In this document: positions 8,338-16,248 of the stretch, one piece after another
Numbering within the stretch: position 1 is the stretch's first letter
Layout of the letters: every line of letters begins with the position of its first letter
NCBI GenBank assembly: GCA_051659505.1
Contig: JBOFOQ010000012.1
Span: forward strand, 1 to 45,249
Length of the DNA stretch: 45,249 nt
Reading direction: 5' to 3'
From: JAGNZR01 sp051659505
GTDB taxonomy: Bacteria > Fusobacteriota > Fusobacteriia > Fusobacteriales > Fusobacteriaceae
Made by a program: the position numbers and the translations under genes
Notes under the pieces: model-generated
Told to the model about the DNA's origin: nothing
Seen by the model: only the letters and a program-made list of their open reading frames with translations
The model's database searches: none

Positions 8338-9351
8338 ATGAGAGATATAGATGAGCAAATAGATGGAGAAAATTATAAAGATATAATTTCTATTAATTGT
8401 AGTTTAAAAGATGCTGGGAAACGAATAGATGTAGTTATAAATGAGTATATGAGCGAAGTAACTAGAGCCTATATTCAAAATTTAATCGATGGAAATAATG
8501 TTGAAATAAAAGGTAAAAATAAAGTTAAAAGCGGAAATAAAATTAAAGGTACTGAAGAAATCACAGTGAAAATACCTGAAGATGTGATGTTAGATATAGT
8601 TCCAGAAAATATTCCAATCAATATAATATATCAAGATAAAGATATGGTTGTTATAAATAAAGAGTCTAATATGGTTGTTCACCCTGCAGTGGGAAATTAT
8701 ACAGGAACTCTTGTTCATGCAGTTTTATATCATGTAAAAGACCTATCAAGTATGAACGGAGTAGTGAGACCAGGAATAGTTCATCGATTGGATAAAGACA
8801 CAAGTGGAGTCATTGTTATAGCGAAAAATGATATAGCTCATCTTAAACTTTCAGAAATGTTTAAAGAAAAAACAATGGAAAAAACATATATATGTATTTG
8901 TAAAGGGAATTTTAAAGAACACAAAGGTAGAATAGAAAATTTAATTGGTAGAGATAAAAAAGATAGAAAAAAAATGGCAATAGTTGAAGAAGGTGGAAGA
9001 GTTGCCATTAGTAACTATGAAGTTATAGATTCAGCAAACAACTTTTCTCTAGTTAAAGTTAAAATAGAAACAGGAAGAACACATCAGATAAGAGTGCATA
9101 TGAGAGGGATTAATCACCCTATAGTAGGAGATTCTGTCTATGGAATTACAGGAAGTAAAGAAATGGCAAAAAGACAAATGCTCCACGCCTATACTTTAAA
9201 ATTTAATCATCCTATAACAGGAGAGCAACTGTTCTTTCAAGGAGAGATACCTGAAGACTTTAAAATTATGGCAAAGAGATTAAAATTAAATTTAGAAAGG
9301 TTAAACCCAGATTTCAAAGAAGAATGGGACGAGATAAAATATGAAGACTAA
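8338..9351 (+). CDS. rluD: RluD-family 23S rRNA pseudouridine synthase
   Basis: 337 residues: a short N-terminal extension (about 1-20), an S4 RNA-binding domain (about 20-80) and an RluA-family catalytic domain. The catalytic motif is HRLDKDTSG (149-157, nucleophile D152), followed by the GRTHQIRVH signature. The exact uridine target cannot be read from sequence; RluD-type is the best guess from the S4 domain. The start is 9 nt after era, with an AAGAGG ribosome site. The 3' end overlaps rnhB by 11 nt. Confidence 0.92.
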   Translation: MRDIDEQIDGENYKDIISINCSLKDAGKRIDVVINEYMSEVTRAYIQNLIDGNNVEIKGKNKVKSGNKIKGTEEITVKIPEDVMLDIVPENIPINIIYQDKDMVVINKESNMVVHPAVGNYTGTLVHAVLYHVKDLSSMNGVVRPGIVHRLDKDTSGVIVIAKNDIAHLKLSEMFKEKTMEKTYICICKGNFKEHKGRIENLIGRDKKDRKKMAIVEEGGRVAISNYEVIDSANNFSLVKVKIETGRTHQIRVHMRGINHPIVGDSVYGITGSKEMAKRQMLHAYTLKFNHPITGEQLFFQGEIPEDFKIMAKRLKLNLERLNPDFKEEWDEIKYED

Positions 9352-9961
9352 TGATAATGAAATGTATTCTTTTGATAAGGAAAACGGGGATATAATAGGT
9401 GTTGATGAGGCAGGTCGAGGACCATTAGCTGGTTATGTTGTAGCTGGAGCAGTATATTTAAAAAAATATACTGAAAAATTAAATGAGATAAATGATTCAA
9501 AAAAACTTTCAGAAGTAAAAAGAGAAAAATTATTTGACATTATTAAAGAACATTTTGAAGTTGGAATAGGAATCGCAACAGAAAAAGAAATAGATGAAAT
9601 AAATATATTAAATGCAACTTTCTTGGCAATGAGAAGAGCTTTAGAAGAACTTGAAAAAAAAAATATTTGTATATCTGAAAAAAAAATATTAGTAGATGGA
9701 AATCATAATATAAGAGAATATAATGGAAATCAACAGTTTGTAATTAAAGGGGATAGTAAGAGCCTGTCTATAGCTGCAGCTTCAATTATTGCTAAAGTTT
9801 TCAGAGATAGATATATGAAAGAGATGTCAAAGAAGTATCCAGATTATGAGTTTGAAAAACATAAGGGATATGGCACAAAAAGACATAGAGAAATATTACT
9901 AGAAAAAGGTCCAATAGAGATTCATAGGAAAACTTTTTTGAAGAAGATTCTAGGAGTATAA
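9341..9961 (+). CDS. rnhB: Ribonuclease HII
   Basis: Cleaves RNA in RNA-DNA hybrids and at single ribonucleotides in DNA. GVDEAGRGPLAG carries the first two acidic catalytic residues (D22, E23). DSKKLSE, the LVDG region and the C-terminal GPIEIHRKTF motif complete the family pattern. Its 206 residues match the usual size. The ATG lies inside the end of rluD. Confidence 0.96.
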   Translation: MKTNDNEMYSFDKENGDIIGVDEAGRGPLAGYVVAGAVYLKKYTEKLNEINDSKKLSEVKREKLFDIIKEHFEVGIGIATEKEIDEINILNATFLAMRRALEELEKKNICISEKKILVDGNHNIREYNGNQQFVIKGDSKSLSIAAASIIAKVFRDRYMKEMSKKYPDYEFEKHKGYGTKRHREILLEKGPIEIHRKTFLKKILGV

Positions 9962-9962
9962 A

Positions 9963-10322
9963 ATGAATAATAGAGAGAAGGGTTATTTTTATGAAGAAAA
10001 AGCTGCTGAACTCTTAAAAAATAAAAATTATATATTATTGGAAAAAAATTATTATTCAAAAAAAGGTGAAATAGATTTAATTGCTAAAAAAAATAATTTA
10101 ATAGTGTTTATAGAGGTTAAATATAGAAGTTCAGGAAATTTTGGAACAGCTTTTGAAGCAGTAGGGAAATGGAAGTTAAAAAGAATGTATAAGACAGCAC
10201 AAAAGTATATTCAAAGCAAAAATTATAAAGAGTTAAATTATAGATTTGACCTTATAATTTTTGAAAAAGATAAAATTCAATGGATAGAAAACATCTTATG
10301 GGAGGATGAAATTGGATATTAA
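9963..10322 (+). CDS. YraN / UPF0102 family endonuclease-like protein
   Basis: Small 119-residue protein of the UPF0102 family, which has a restriction-endonuclease-like fold. The key line KGEIDLIAKKN...FIEVKYR preserves the E-x-D ... E-x-K nuclease core. The cellular role is not established. The gene usually follows rnhB, as here (1 nt between stop and start), and its end overlaps the zinc-ribbon gene by 17 nt. Confidence 0.9.
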   Translation: MNNREKGYFYEEKAAELLKNKNYILLEKNYYSKKGEIDLIAKKNNLIVFIEVKYRSSGNFGTAFEAVGKWKLKRMYKTAQKYIQSKNYKELNYRFDLIIFEKDKIQWIENILWEDEIGY

Positions 10323-10515
10323 ATGCTTAAAATGTGGTAGTTCTAAATATTATGTAAAAACAGCTATTTTTCCTCAAAAAGACAGTGGATTGAAAATACA
10401 TTTAGGGACATATTATTTGAAAACTTGCTCAGAATGCGGGTTTACAGAAATGTATGAAGCTGCTATTGTGGATAAAGAAAAGGAGGGAAAACCTGAACCT
10501 ATTCCAGAGTATTAA
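10306..10515 (+). CDS. Small zinc-ribbon protein
   Basis: 69 residues with two CxxC pairs, CLKCG near the N terminus and CSECG about 28 residues later, which should form a single zinc ribbon. The rest is short beta-strand-like sequence and an acidic/proline tail (EGKPEPIPEY). No catalytic domain is present. It resembles short nucleic-acid-binding zinc ribbons, but no specific function can be assigned. It begins inside yraN and ends inside the comF frame, so it belongs to the overlapping gene string. Ribosome site GGGAGG lies just before the ATG. Confidence 0.8.
   Translation: MKLDIKCLKCGSSKYYVKTAIFPQKDSGLKIHLGTYYLKTCSECGFTEMYEAAIVDKEKEGKPEPIPEY
10481..10486 (+). promoter_or_regulatory. Ribosome binding site that points to a CTG start for comF
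   Basis: A perfect AGGAGG is followed after 6 nt by CTG (10493) in the comF frame. The only ATG upstream in that frame (10454) has no recognisable ribosome site and would give a 62-nt overlap with the zinc-ribbon gene. Confidence 0.5.
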
Positions 10516-11146
10516 AAAAATAATTTTTTCAAATACTTGCTCCATGTGCAAAAAGAACTTAATAAATGATGAAATTTATTTGTGTGATACTTGTTATAGT
10601 TATTTAAAAATTAATAGTAAGTTAAAGAAAAATGAGAATATATATTATATCTATCTCTATAACTTCCAAATAAAAAGATTATTAAGTGATTATAAATTAA
10701 AAAATAGAAAATATTTAAGAAATATTTTATCAGAAATTGTTGAAAAAAAAATAAAAAAAATAATATTAGAAGAGAAAATAAATATTGTTATACCTGTTCC
10801 TATTAGTGAAGAGAGAATGTTGGAAAGAGGCTTTAATCAGGTAGAGGAAATTTTAGATATTTCAAAAATAAAATATGAAAAAATAATAAGAATAAAAAAT
10901 ACAAAACATATGTATATATACAAAAATAAAGAAGAAAGAGTAGCTAATGTAATAAATAGCTTTAAAATAGATTTAGAACTTCAAAATAAAAATATTTTAT
11001 TAGTAGATGATATTTTAACTACTGGTGCAACTATGGAAGAAATAATTAGAGAGATAAAGAGAAAATATAAAGTAGGGAAAATATGTATTTTTTCATTTGC
11101 AACAACGACAAAATTTTTAAAGAGAGGAAAAAAATATGGGAATTGA
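10493..11146 (+). CDS. comF: ComF-family phosphoribosyltransferase-like protein
   Basis: ComF proteins support DNA uptake during natural transformation. The N-terminal zinc site reads CSMC...CDTC, and the C-terminal phosphoribosyltransferase domain has the PRPP loop VDDILTTGATM; the upstream PVPISEERMLERGFNQ stretch is also characteristic. I favour a CTG start at 10493 (ribosome site AGGAGG at 10481-10486), giving about 217 residues; the longest ATG-initiated form starts at 10454 and adds 13 residues. No other competence gene is visible, so a role in transformation here is only inferred from the family. It overlaps the next gene by 11 nt. Confidence 0.85.
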   Translation: MNLFQSIKKIIFSNTCSMCKKNLINDEIYLCDTCYSYLKINSKLKKNENIYYIYLYNFQIKRLLSDYKLKNRKYLRNILSEIVEKKIKKIILEEKINIVIPVPISEERMLERGFNQVEEILDISKIKYEKIIRIKNTKHMYIYKNKEERVANVINSFKIDLELQNKNILLVDDILTTGATMEEIIREIKRKYKVGKICIFSFATTTKFLKRGKKYGN

Positions 11147-11744
11147 AATTTATGTGAATAATCAAAAACTTAATTCAAGAAGAAAAAACTTTAAAACCTT
11201 AGGTTTAGCAATAAAAGAGATAAATAATATTTTGGGAAAAGAAAAAAAAATTGCTACGAATATATTAATAAATGGTGAAAAATTTAGCGAAAACCATTTA
11301 TACAATAATGAAAGATGTATAATAGAAGTAATAACTAAAGATCACAGTGCTATTTTACTTGAAAATTTATATAAAGTAGAAACAAATGGAAATAGATATT
11401 TTGAGATAATAGAAGAAATTTATTATTACTCCCCAGAGGGACTAGAATTAACAGAACTAATGGCAGAACTACTTAGTATTGTAAGTTGGTTTCATAATTT
11501 AATATCAACTTTAAATAGCTACATACTAGAAGATGAGAGTCATATAGAATTTGAAGATTATCTTTCAGATTTTAAAAAAGAATATTTAGCATTAAAAAAA
11601 GCTTTTGAACAAGGTGATGAAGATTGTGTTTTAGATATTTTAGAATATGATGTGGCAGGTTTAGTTTCTGAATTTTTAAAAGAAAAAGACAAATACATAG
11701 AAGTATTATTAGAACAATGTTCTAATTGTAGATTATTAAGTTAA
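11136..11744 (+). CDS. Unrecognised protein, translationally coupled to comF
   Basis: 202 residues, no signal peptide or membrane helix. The N-terminal third (about 1-70) is basic and beta-rich (YVNNQKLNSRRKNFKTLGLAIKEIN). The remainder is strongly acidic and helical (EDESHIEFEDYLSDFKKEY, EQGDEDCVLDILEYDV), with a CSNC near the C terminus. I do not recognise the family. AGAGAGG precedes the ATG, the gene overlaps comF by 11 nt, and the downstream gap of about 150 bp suggests it ends the ftsX-comF operon. Confidence 0.8.
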   Translation: MGIEIYVNNQKLNSRRKNFKTLGLAIKEINNILGKEKKIATNILINGEKFSENHLYNNERCIIEVITKDHSAILLENLYKVETNGNRYFEIIEEIYYYSPEGLELTELMAELLSIVSWFHNLISTLNSYILEDESHIEFEDYLSDFKKEYLALKKAFEQGDEDCVLDILEYDVAGLVSEFLKEKDKYIEVLLEQCSNCRLLS

Positions 11745-11801
11745 AAAAATAACGAAAAAAGATTAAATTATAATCAATAACTAAAAAAAAAATTCTAATA
11801 T

Positions 11802-11830
11802 TTGAAAATAACTGTAAAACATGCTAAACT
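11802..11830 (+). promoter_or_regulatory. Putative tpiA promoter
   Basis: TTGAAA (11802-11807), a 17-nt spacer and TAAACT (11825-11830), with TG one base before the -10 box (extended -10). It lies 70 nt upstream of the tpiA ATG in a gene-free gap. Confidence 0.45.
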
Positions 11831-11900
11831 AAGTAAAAATAAAGTATATAAGTGTTATAAATATTTTAAAATTAAAAATAAAAGTTTGAAGGAGAATTTA

Positions 11901-12656
11901 ATGAGAAGAAAAGTTGTAGCAGGAAACTGGAAAATGAATAAAACAAATGAAGAAGGAATGGAAACTATAAAAGCATTAAGAGCTTTAGTTGGAGAATATA
12001 AAAATGTTGATATAGTTATAGGAGCACCTACAATAATGTTAGCAGACCTTGCTAAAGTAGCTTTAGGGTCAAATGTAAAAATAGCAGCACAAAATATGTA
12101 TCCAAAAGATTCAGGAGCTTTTACTGGGGAAATATCACCAGTTATGCTAAAATCTATAGGAATTGAATATGTAATTTTAGGACATTCAGAAAGAAGAGAA
12201 TATTTTCATGAATCTGATGAATTTATTAATGAAAAAGTGAAATCAGCATTAGCTCATGGTTTAACACCTATTTTATGTATTGGTGAAAAACTAGAAGAGA
12301 GAGAAACAGGAAAAACATTAGAAGTAAATTCTAAGCAAATAAAAGGTGGTATGGCAGGATTATCAGTGGAAGATGCTAAAAAAGTTATAGTTGCTTATGA
12401 ACCAGTATGGGCAATAGGAACAGGAAAAACGGCTACTCCAGAAATGGCTCAAGAAACACATAAAGCAATTAGAAAAGTAATACAAGATATGTTCGGGTTA
12501 GAAGTATCAGAAAAAACTGTAATTCAATATGGTGGGTCTATGAACGCTGCAAATGCTGCAGAATTAATGGCACAACCTGATATTGATGGTGGATTAGTAG
12601 GTGGAGCATCTTTAGAAGCTAAAGTTTTTGAAGTTATTATTAAAGCTGGAAATTAA
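11901..12656 (+). CDS. tpiA: Triosephosphate isomerase
   Basis: Interconverts dihydroxyacetone phosphate and glyceraldehyde 3-phosphate in glycolysis. All active-site residues are present: K11 (GNWKMN), H95 (GHSERREYF) and E167 (AYEPVWAIGTG), with the flexible loop 6 and the YGGSMNAAN and GGLVGGASL phosphate-binding stretches. At 251 residues it is the standard length. I start at the ATG at 11901 (GGAG at 11891-11894); the frame extends upstream to a TTG at 11802, but those residues are not part of the fold and that TTG sits in the putative promoter. Confidence 0.97.
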   Translation: MRRKVVAGNWKMNKTNEEGMETIKALRALVGEYKNVDIVIGAPTIMLADLAKVALGSNVKIAAQNMYPKDSGAFTGEISPVMLKSIGIEYVILGHSERREYFHESDEFINEKVKSALAHGLTPILCIGEKLEERETGKTLEVNSKQIKGGMAGLSVEDAKKVIVAYEPVWAIGTGKTATPEMAQETHKAIRKVIQDMFGLEVSEKTVIQYGGSMNAANAAELMAQPDIDGGLVGGASLEAKVFEVIIKAGN

Positions 12657-12697
12657 AATAAAAAAAATAAAAAAGAGAAAATAAAAAAATAAAAAGA

Positions 12698-12737
12698 AAC
12701 TACTTAAATTTGAATTTTTTTAAGTAGTTCTTTTTTT
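12698..12737 (+). terminator. Terminator or attenuator between tpiA and gpmI
   Basis: An 11-bp stem (AACTACTTAAA at 12698-12708 with its complement at 12719-12729) is followed by CTTTTTTT. It lies only about 25 nt before the gpmI start codon, so some read-through is needed unless gpmI has its own promoter; none is obvious between them. Confidence 0.75.
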
Positions 12738-12759
12738 AAATGTTTTCAAGGAGAAAAAA

Positions 12760-14280
12760 ATGAAAAAACCTTTAATGTTAATGATTTTAGATGGATGGGG
12801 AATAAATACTCACAAAGAAGAAAAAAATGCAATAAAAAATGCAAATCCTGTAAACTTTATAAATCTATTAAAAGAGTATCCAAACTCTGAACTAGAAGCA
12901 TCTGGAGAAGCAGTTGGATTACCAGAAGGGCAAATGGGAAATTCAGAAGTGGGACATTTAAATATAGGTGCAGGAAGAGTTGTTTATCAACCTTTAGTAG
13001 AGATATCAAGAGATGTAAGAACAGGGGATTTTTATAAAAAAGAAAAATTAGTAGAAGCATTTGAAGAAGCAAAAAGAACTGAAAAATCAATACATTTTGC
13101 TGGATTACTTTCAAATGGAGGAGTACATTCACATATAAATCACCTTTACGGACTACTTCAAATGGCAAAAAACTACGGATTGAAAAAAGTATATATTCAT
13201 GTTTTCTTAGATGGGCGAGATACAGCACCAAAATCAGGAATTGAATTTTTAAATCAATTAGAAGAGAAAATAAAAGAAATAGGTGTTGGAGAAATTGCAA
13301 CAATCTCAGGAAGATATTATGCAATGGATAGAGATAAAAATTATTCAAGAACACAATTAGCCTATGATGCAATGGTAAATGGAATTGGAGAGCATTCAAC
13401 TTCTGCAAGTGAAGTTATTAAAAAAATATATGAAGAAGGAAAAACAGATGAGTTTGTTACTCCTAGTATAATATCAGAAAAAGGGTTAATAAAAGAAGGG
13501 GATGTATTTATTAACTTTAACTATAGACCAGATAGAGCAAGACAAATTACAAGAGCTTTAGTAGACAAAGATTTTAAGGAATTTGATAGAAAATACTTAG
13601 GTGTTAAGTACTATTGTATGAGACAGTATGACGTAACAATCGACGCACCTTTTATCTACACTGACAAAGAGTTGGTAAATACTTTAGGGGAAATTTTATC
13701 ACAAAATAATTTAACTCAATTAAGAACAGCTGAAACAGAAAAATATGCTCATGTTACTTTTTTCTTTAATGGGGGAAAAGAAATTGCATATAAGGGAGAA
13801 GAAAGATTATTGGTAAGTTCGCCTAAAGTTGCAACTTATGATCTTCAACCTGAAATGTCGGCAAAAGAATTAACAGAAAATGTAATAAAGGCTATTGACT
13901 CTAATAAATTTGATGTAATAATAATAAATTATGCTAATCCTGATATGGTTGGACATACTGGAATAATGGATGCAGCAGTGAAAGCTATTCAAGAGGTTGA
14001 CTCTTGTGTAAAAAAAGTAACTGATAAAATGTTAGAAAAAGATGGAACAATATTAATTACATCAGACCATGGAAATGCTGAGCTTATGGAAGATCCAATA
14101 ACTCATGTACCTTTTACAGCACATACAACTAATAATGTTCCCTTTATATTAGTTTCAAAAGAATTTAAAAATAAAAAAGTTCAAAATGGGAAATTAGCAG
14201 ATTTAGCTCCTACAATGCTTGATATTTTAGGAATTGCTCAACCGAAAGAAATGGACGGGAAAAGTTTGATTATAAAATAA
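12760..14280 (+). CDS. gpmI: 2,3-bisphosphoglycerate-independent phosphoglycerate mutase
   Basis: Interconverts 3- and 2-phosphoglycerate using two Mn ions and a phosphoserine intermediate. The metal ligand D11 (LDGWG), nucleophile S62 (GNSEVGH), FLDGRDTAPKSG, GRYYAMDRD, NYANPDMVGHTG, TSDHGNAE and AHTTNNVP are all intact. Length 506 residues is normal. AAGGAG precedes the ATG. It is placed directly after tpiA, grouping two lower-glycolysis genes. Confidence 0.97.
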   Translation: MKKPLMLMILDGWGINTHKEEKNAIKNANPVNFINLLKEYPNSELEASGEAVGLPEGQMGNSEVGHLNIGAGRVVYQPLVEISRDVRTGDFYKKEKLVEAFEEAKRTEKSIHFAGLLSNGGVHSHINHLYGLLQMAKNYGLKKVYIHVFLDGRDTAPKSGIEFLNQLEEKIKEIGVGEIATISGRYYAMDRDKNYSRTQLAYDAMVNGIGEHSTSASEVIKKIYEEGKTDEFVTPSIISEKGLIKEGDVFINFNYRPDRARQITRALVDKDFKEFDRKYLGVKYYCMRQYDVTIDAPFIYTDKELVNTLGEILSQNNLTQLRTAETEKYAHVTFFFNGGKEIAYKGEERLLVSSPKVATYDLQPEMSAKELTENVIKAIDSNKFDVIIINYANPDMVGHTGIMDAAVKAIQEVDSCVKKVTDKMLEKDGTILITSDHGNAELMEDPITHVPFTAHTTNNVPFILVSKEFKNKKVQNGKLADLAPTMLDILGIAQPKEMDGKSLIIK

Positions 14281-14284
14281 AAAA

Positions 14285-14313
14285 GTGACATTTTAAAGTG
14301 TATAGAGTATAAT
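14285..14313 (+). promoter_or_regulatory. htpG promoter
   Basis: GTGACA (14285-14290), a 17-nt spacer and perfect TATAAT (14308-14313), 40 nt before the htpG ATG. No CIRCE inverted repeat is visible, so heat control by HrcA at this site is not supported. Confidence 0.7.
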
Positions 14314-14353
14314 TTTAAAATCATGTAATCTAAATATTAGGAGGAATAAAAAA

Positions 14354-16177
14354 ATGAGAAAAGAATCAAAAAGTTTTCAAGCAGAAACGAAAGAATTATT
14401 AAACCTTATGATACATTCAATTTATACTCATAAGGAGATTTTTTTAAGAGAACTAGTATCTAATAGTTCAGATGCAATAGATAAAATAAAATTTAAATCT
14501 TTAACAGATATAGATATTTTAGGTGAAGATAAAGATTTTAAAATAAATATATCTGGTAATAAAGAAAAAAAAATAATAACAATTAAAGATAATGGAATTG
14601 GAATGACCTATGAGGAAGTTTTAGAAAATATTGGAACAATAGCAAAATCAGGGTCAAAAGCATTTTCAAAAGAGATGAAAGAAACGGATAAAACAAAAGA
14701 AATAGATATAATAGGGCAATTTGGTGTGGGATTTTATTCTGCTTTTATGATAGCAGAGCGTATAGTTTTAGAAACTAAATCTGCTTACTCAGAAATTGGA
14801 GTTAGATGGACATCTACAGGTGATGGAAGCTATGAGATAGAGGAGATAGAAAAAAAAGACAGAGGAACTGAAATTATCTTAGAAATAAGAGATACAGAAG
14901 AGGATTTAGATTTTACTGATGAAAATAAATTAAGAGAATTAGTAAAAAAATATTCAGATTATGTGAGATATCCAATTACAATAGAGGGAGAGATTGTAAA
15001 CTCAACTAAACCTATTTGGAAAGAAAAAAAATCAGAATTGTCAGAAGAGAAATATAATGAATTTTATAAATCAAACTTTCATGACTATGAAAATTCAAGT
15101 CATCATATTCATATAAATGTTCAAGGTAGTTTAGAGTATACAGCCTTACTTTATATTCCAGGAAGAGCTCCTTATGACTTTTATACAAAAGATTTCAAAA
15201 GAGGTCTTCAGTTATACACAAAGAATGTTTTTATAATGGATAAATGTGAAGAGTTGATTCCAGAGTACTTTAGTTTTATTAAAGGACTTGTAGATTGTGA
15301 TACTCTTTCTTTAAATATTTCAAGAGAGATTCTTCAAAAAAATACTGAGTTATCTAGTATTTCAAAACATTTAGAGAAAAAAATAATATCTGAACTAGAA
15401 AAAATTCAAAAAGATGAAAGAGATAAATATATACAAATTTGGGATTCTTTTGGAAGAAATATTAAATTTGGAATTCAAGATATGTTTGGAATGAACAAAG
15501 ATAAACTTCAAAATCTTTTAATTTTTAAATCTTCAAAAGAGGATAAATATGTAAGTTTAAAAGAATATGTAGAGAGAATGGAATCTGAACAAAAAGAGAT
15601 ATACTATGTAGCAGGGGAAGATATTGAAATATTAAAATATCATCCTAAAATGCAAGGGTTAAAAAATAAAAATATAGAAGTTCTATTTTTAACAGATAAA
15701 ATAGATGAATTTTCATTAAAAACTTTAATGAAGTTTGAAGAGAAAACATTTAAATCAATAAATGATTCAGATTTTGAAAATCATGATTCAGAAGAAGAGA
15801 AAGAGAAACAAAAAGAAATTGAAGGTGAAAATAAAGACCTTTTAGGAAAAATCAAAAATATATTAGCTGAAAAAGTTAAAGAAATTAAAATTAATCCAAA
15901 TCTAGGAGAATCAGCAGTGGCAATTTCATCAAAGGGGCAAGTTTCACTAGAAATGGAAAAAACATTGTCAGAAATGCAAGGAAATGAAGGGGTTAAAGCT
16001 GAGAAAGTTCTAGAATTAAATTCAAATCATTCAATATTTAAAAAATTACAAAATAGTAATGATGAAGAATTAGAAAAATTAGTAGATATTTTATATAATC
16101 AAGGTATGTTAATAGAAGGGTTTCAAATAAAAAATCCTGTTGATTTTATAAATAAAATTAACTCTTTAATAAAATAA
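14354..16177 (+). CDS. htpG: Chaperone HtpG (bacterial Hsp90)
   Basis: ATP-dependent Hsp90 chaperone of 607 residues, close to the E. coli length. The GHKL ATPase domain shows E33 and N37 (FLRELVSNSSDAIDKIKF), DNGIGM and the lid-closing GQFGVGFYSAFM. The middle domain has the conserved NISREILQ segment, and the C-terminal dimerisation region includes an acidic linker near 475-490 (EEEKEKQKEIEGE). GGAGGAAT provides the ribosome site. It has its own promoter and terminator and so is monocistronic. Confidence 0.97.
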   Translation: MRKESKSFQAETKELLNLMIHSIYTHKEIFLRELVSNSSDAIDKIKFKSLTDIDILGEDKDFKINISGNKEKKIITIKDNGIGMTYEEVLENIGTIAKSGSKAFSKEMKETDKTKEIDIIGQFGVGFYSAFMIAERIVLETKSAYSEIGVRWTSTGDGSYEIEEIEKKDRGTEIILEIRDTEEDLDFTDENKLRELVKKYSDYVRYPITIEGEIVNSTKPIWKEKKSELSEEKYNEFYKSNFHDYENSSHHIHINVQGSLEYTALLYIPGRAPYDFYTKDFKRGLQLYTKNVFIMDKCEELIPEYFSFIKGLVDCDTLSLNISREILQKNTELSSISKHLEKKIISELEKIQKDERDKYIQIWDSFGRNIKFGIQDMFGMNKDKLQNLLIFKSSKEDKYVSLKEYVERMESEQKEIYYVAGEDIEILKYHPKMQGLKNKNIEVLFLTDKIDEFSLKTLMKFEEKTFKSINDSDFENHDSEEEKEKQKEIEGENKDLLGKIKNILAEKVKEIKINPNLGESAVAISSKGQVSLEMEKTLSEMQGNEGVKAEKVLELNSNHSIFKKLQNSNDEELEKLVDILYNQGMLIEGFQIKNPVDFINKINSLIK

Positions 16178-16186
16178 AAAATGAGA

Positions 16187-16226
16187 AATAGGTCGAGCTA
16201 CTGTTATGTTGCTTGACTTATTTTTT
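16187..16226 (+). terminator. htpG terminator
   Basis: A 12-bp stem (16187-16198 with 16211-16222; two G-U pairs) is followed by TTTTTT. The in-frame TTG at 16213 of the next open frame lies inside this hairpin, which argues against it being a real start. Confidence 0.8.
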
Positions 16227-16248
16227 ATATAGTAATAGGAGAGAAATT

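Noticed and set aside
11802..11900. Extended tpiA start at TTG 11802
   Set aside because: The extra 33 residues are not part of the TIM fold; a clear ribosome site and ATG at 11901 fit the family start.
12857..13408. 183-codon open frame on the - strand
   Set aside because: Antisense to gpmI; leucine/histidine-rich shadow composition.
16213..16248. Helicase start at TTG 16213
   Set aside because: It sits inside the htpG terminator stem; TTG 16249 has a good ribosome site.
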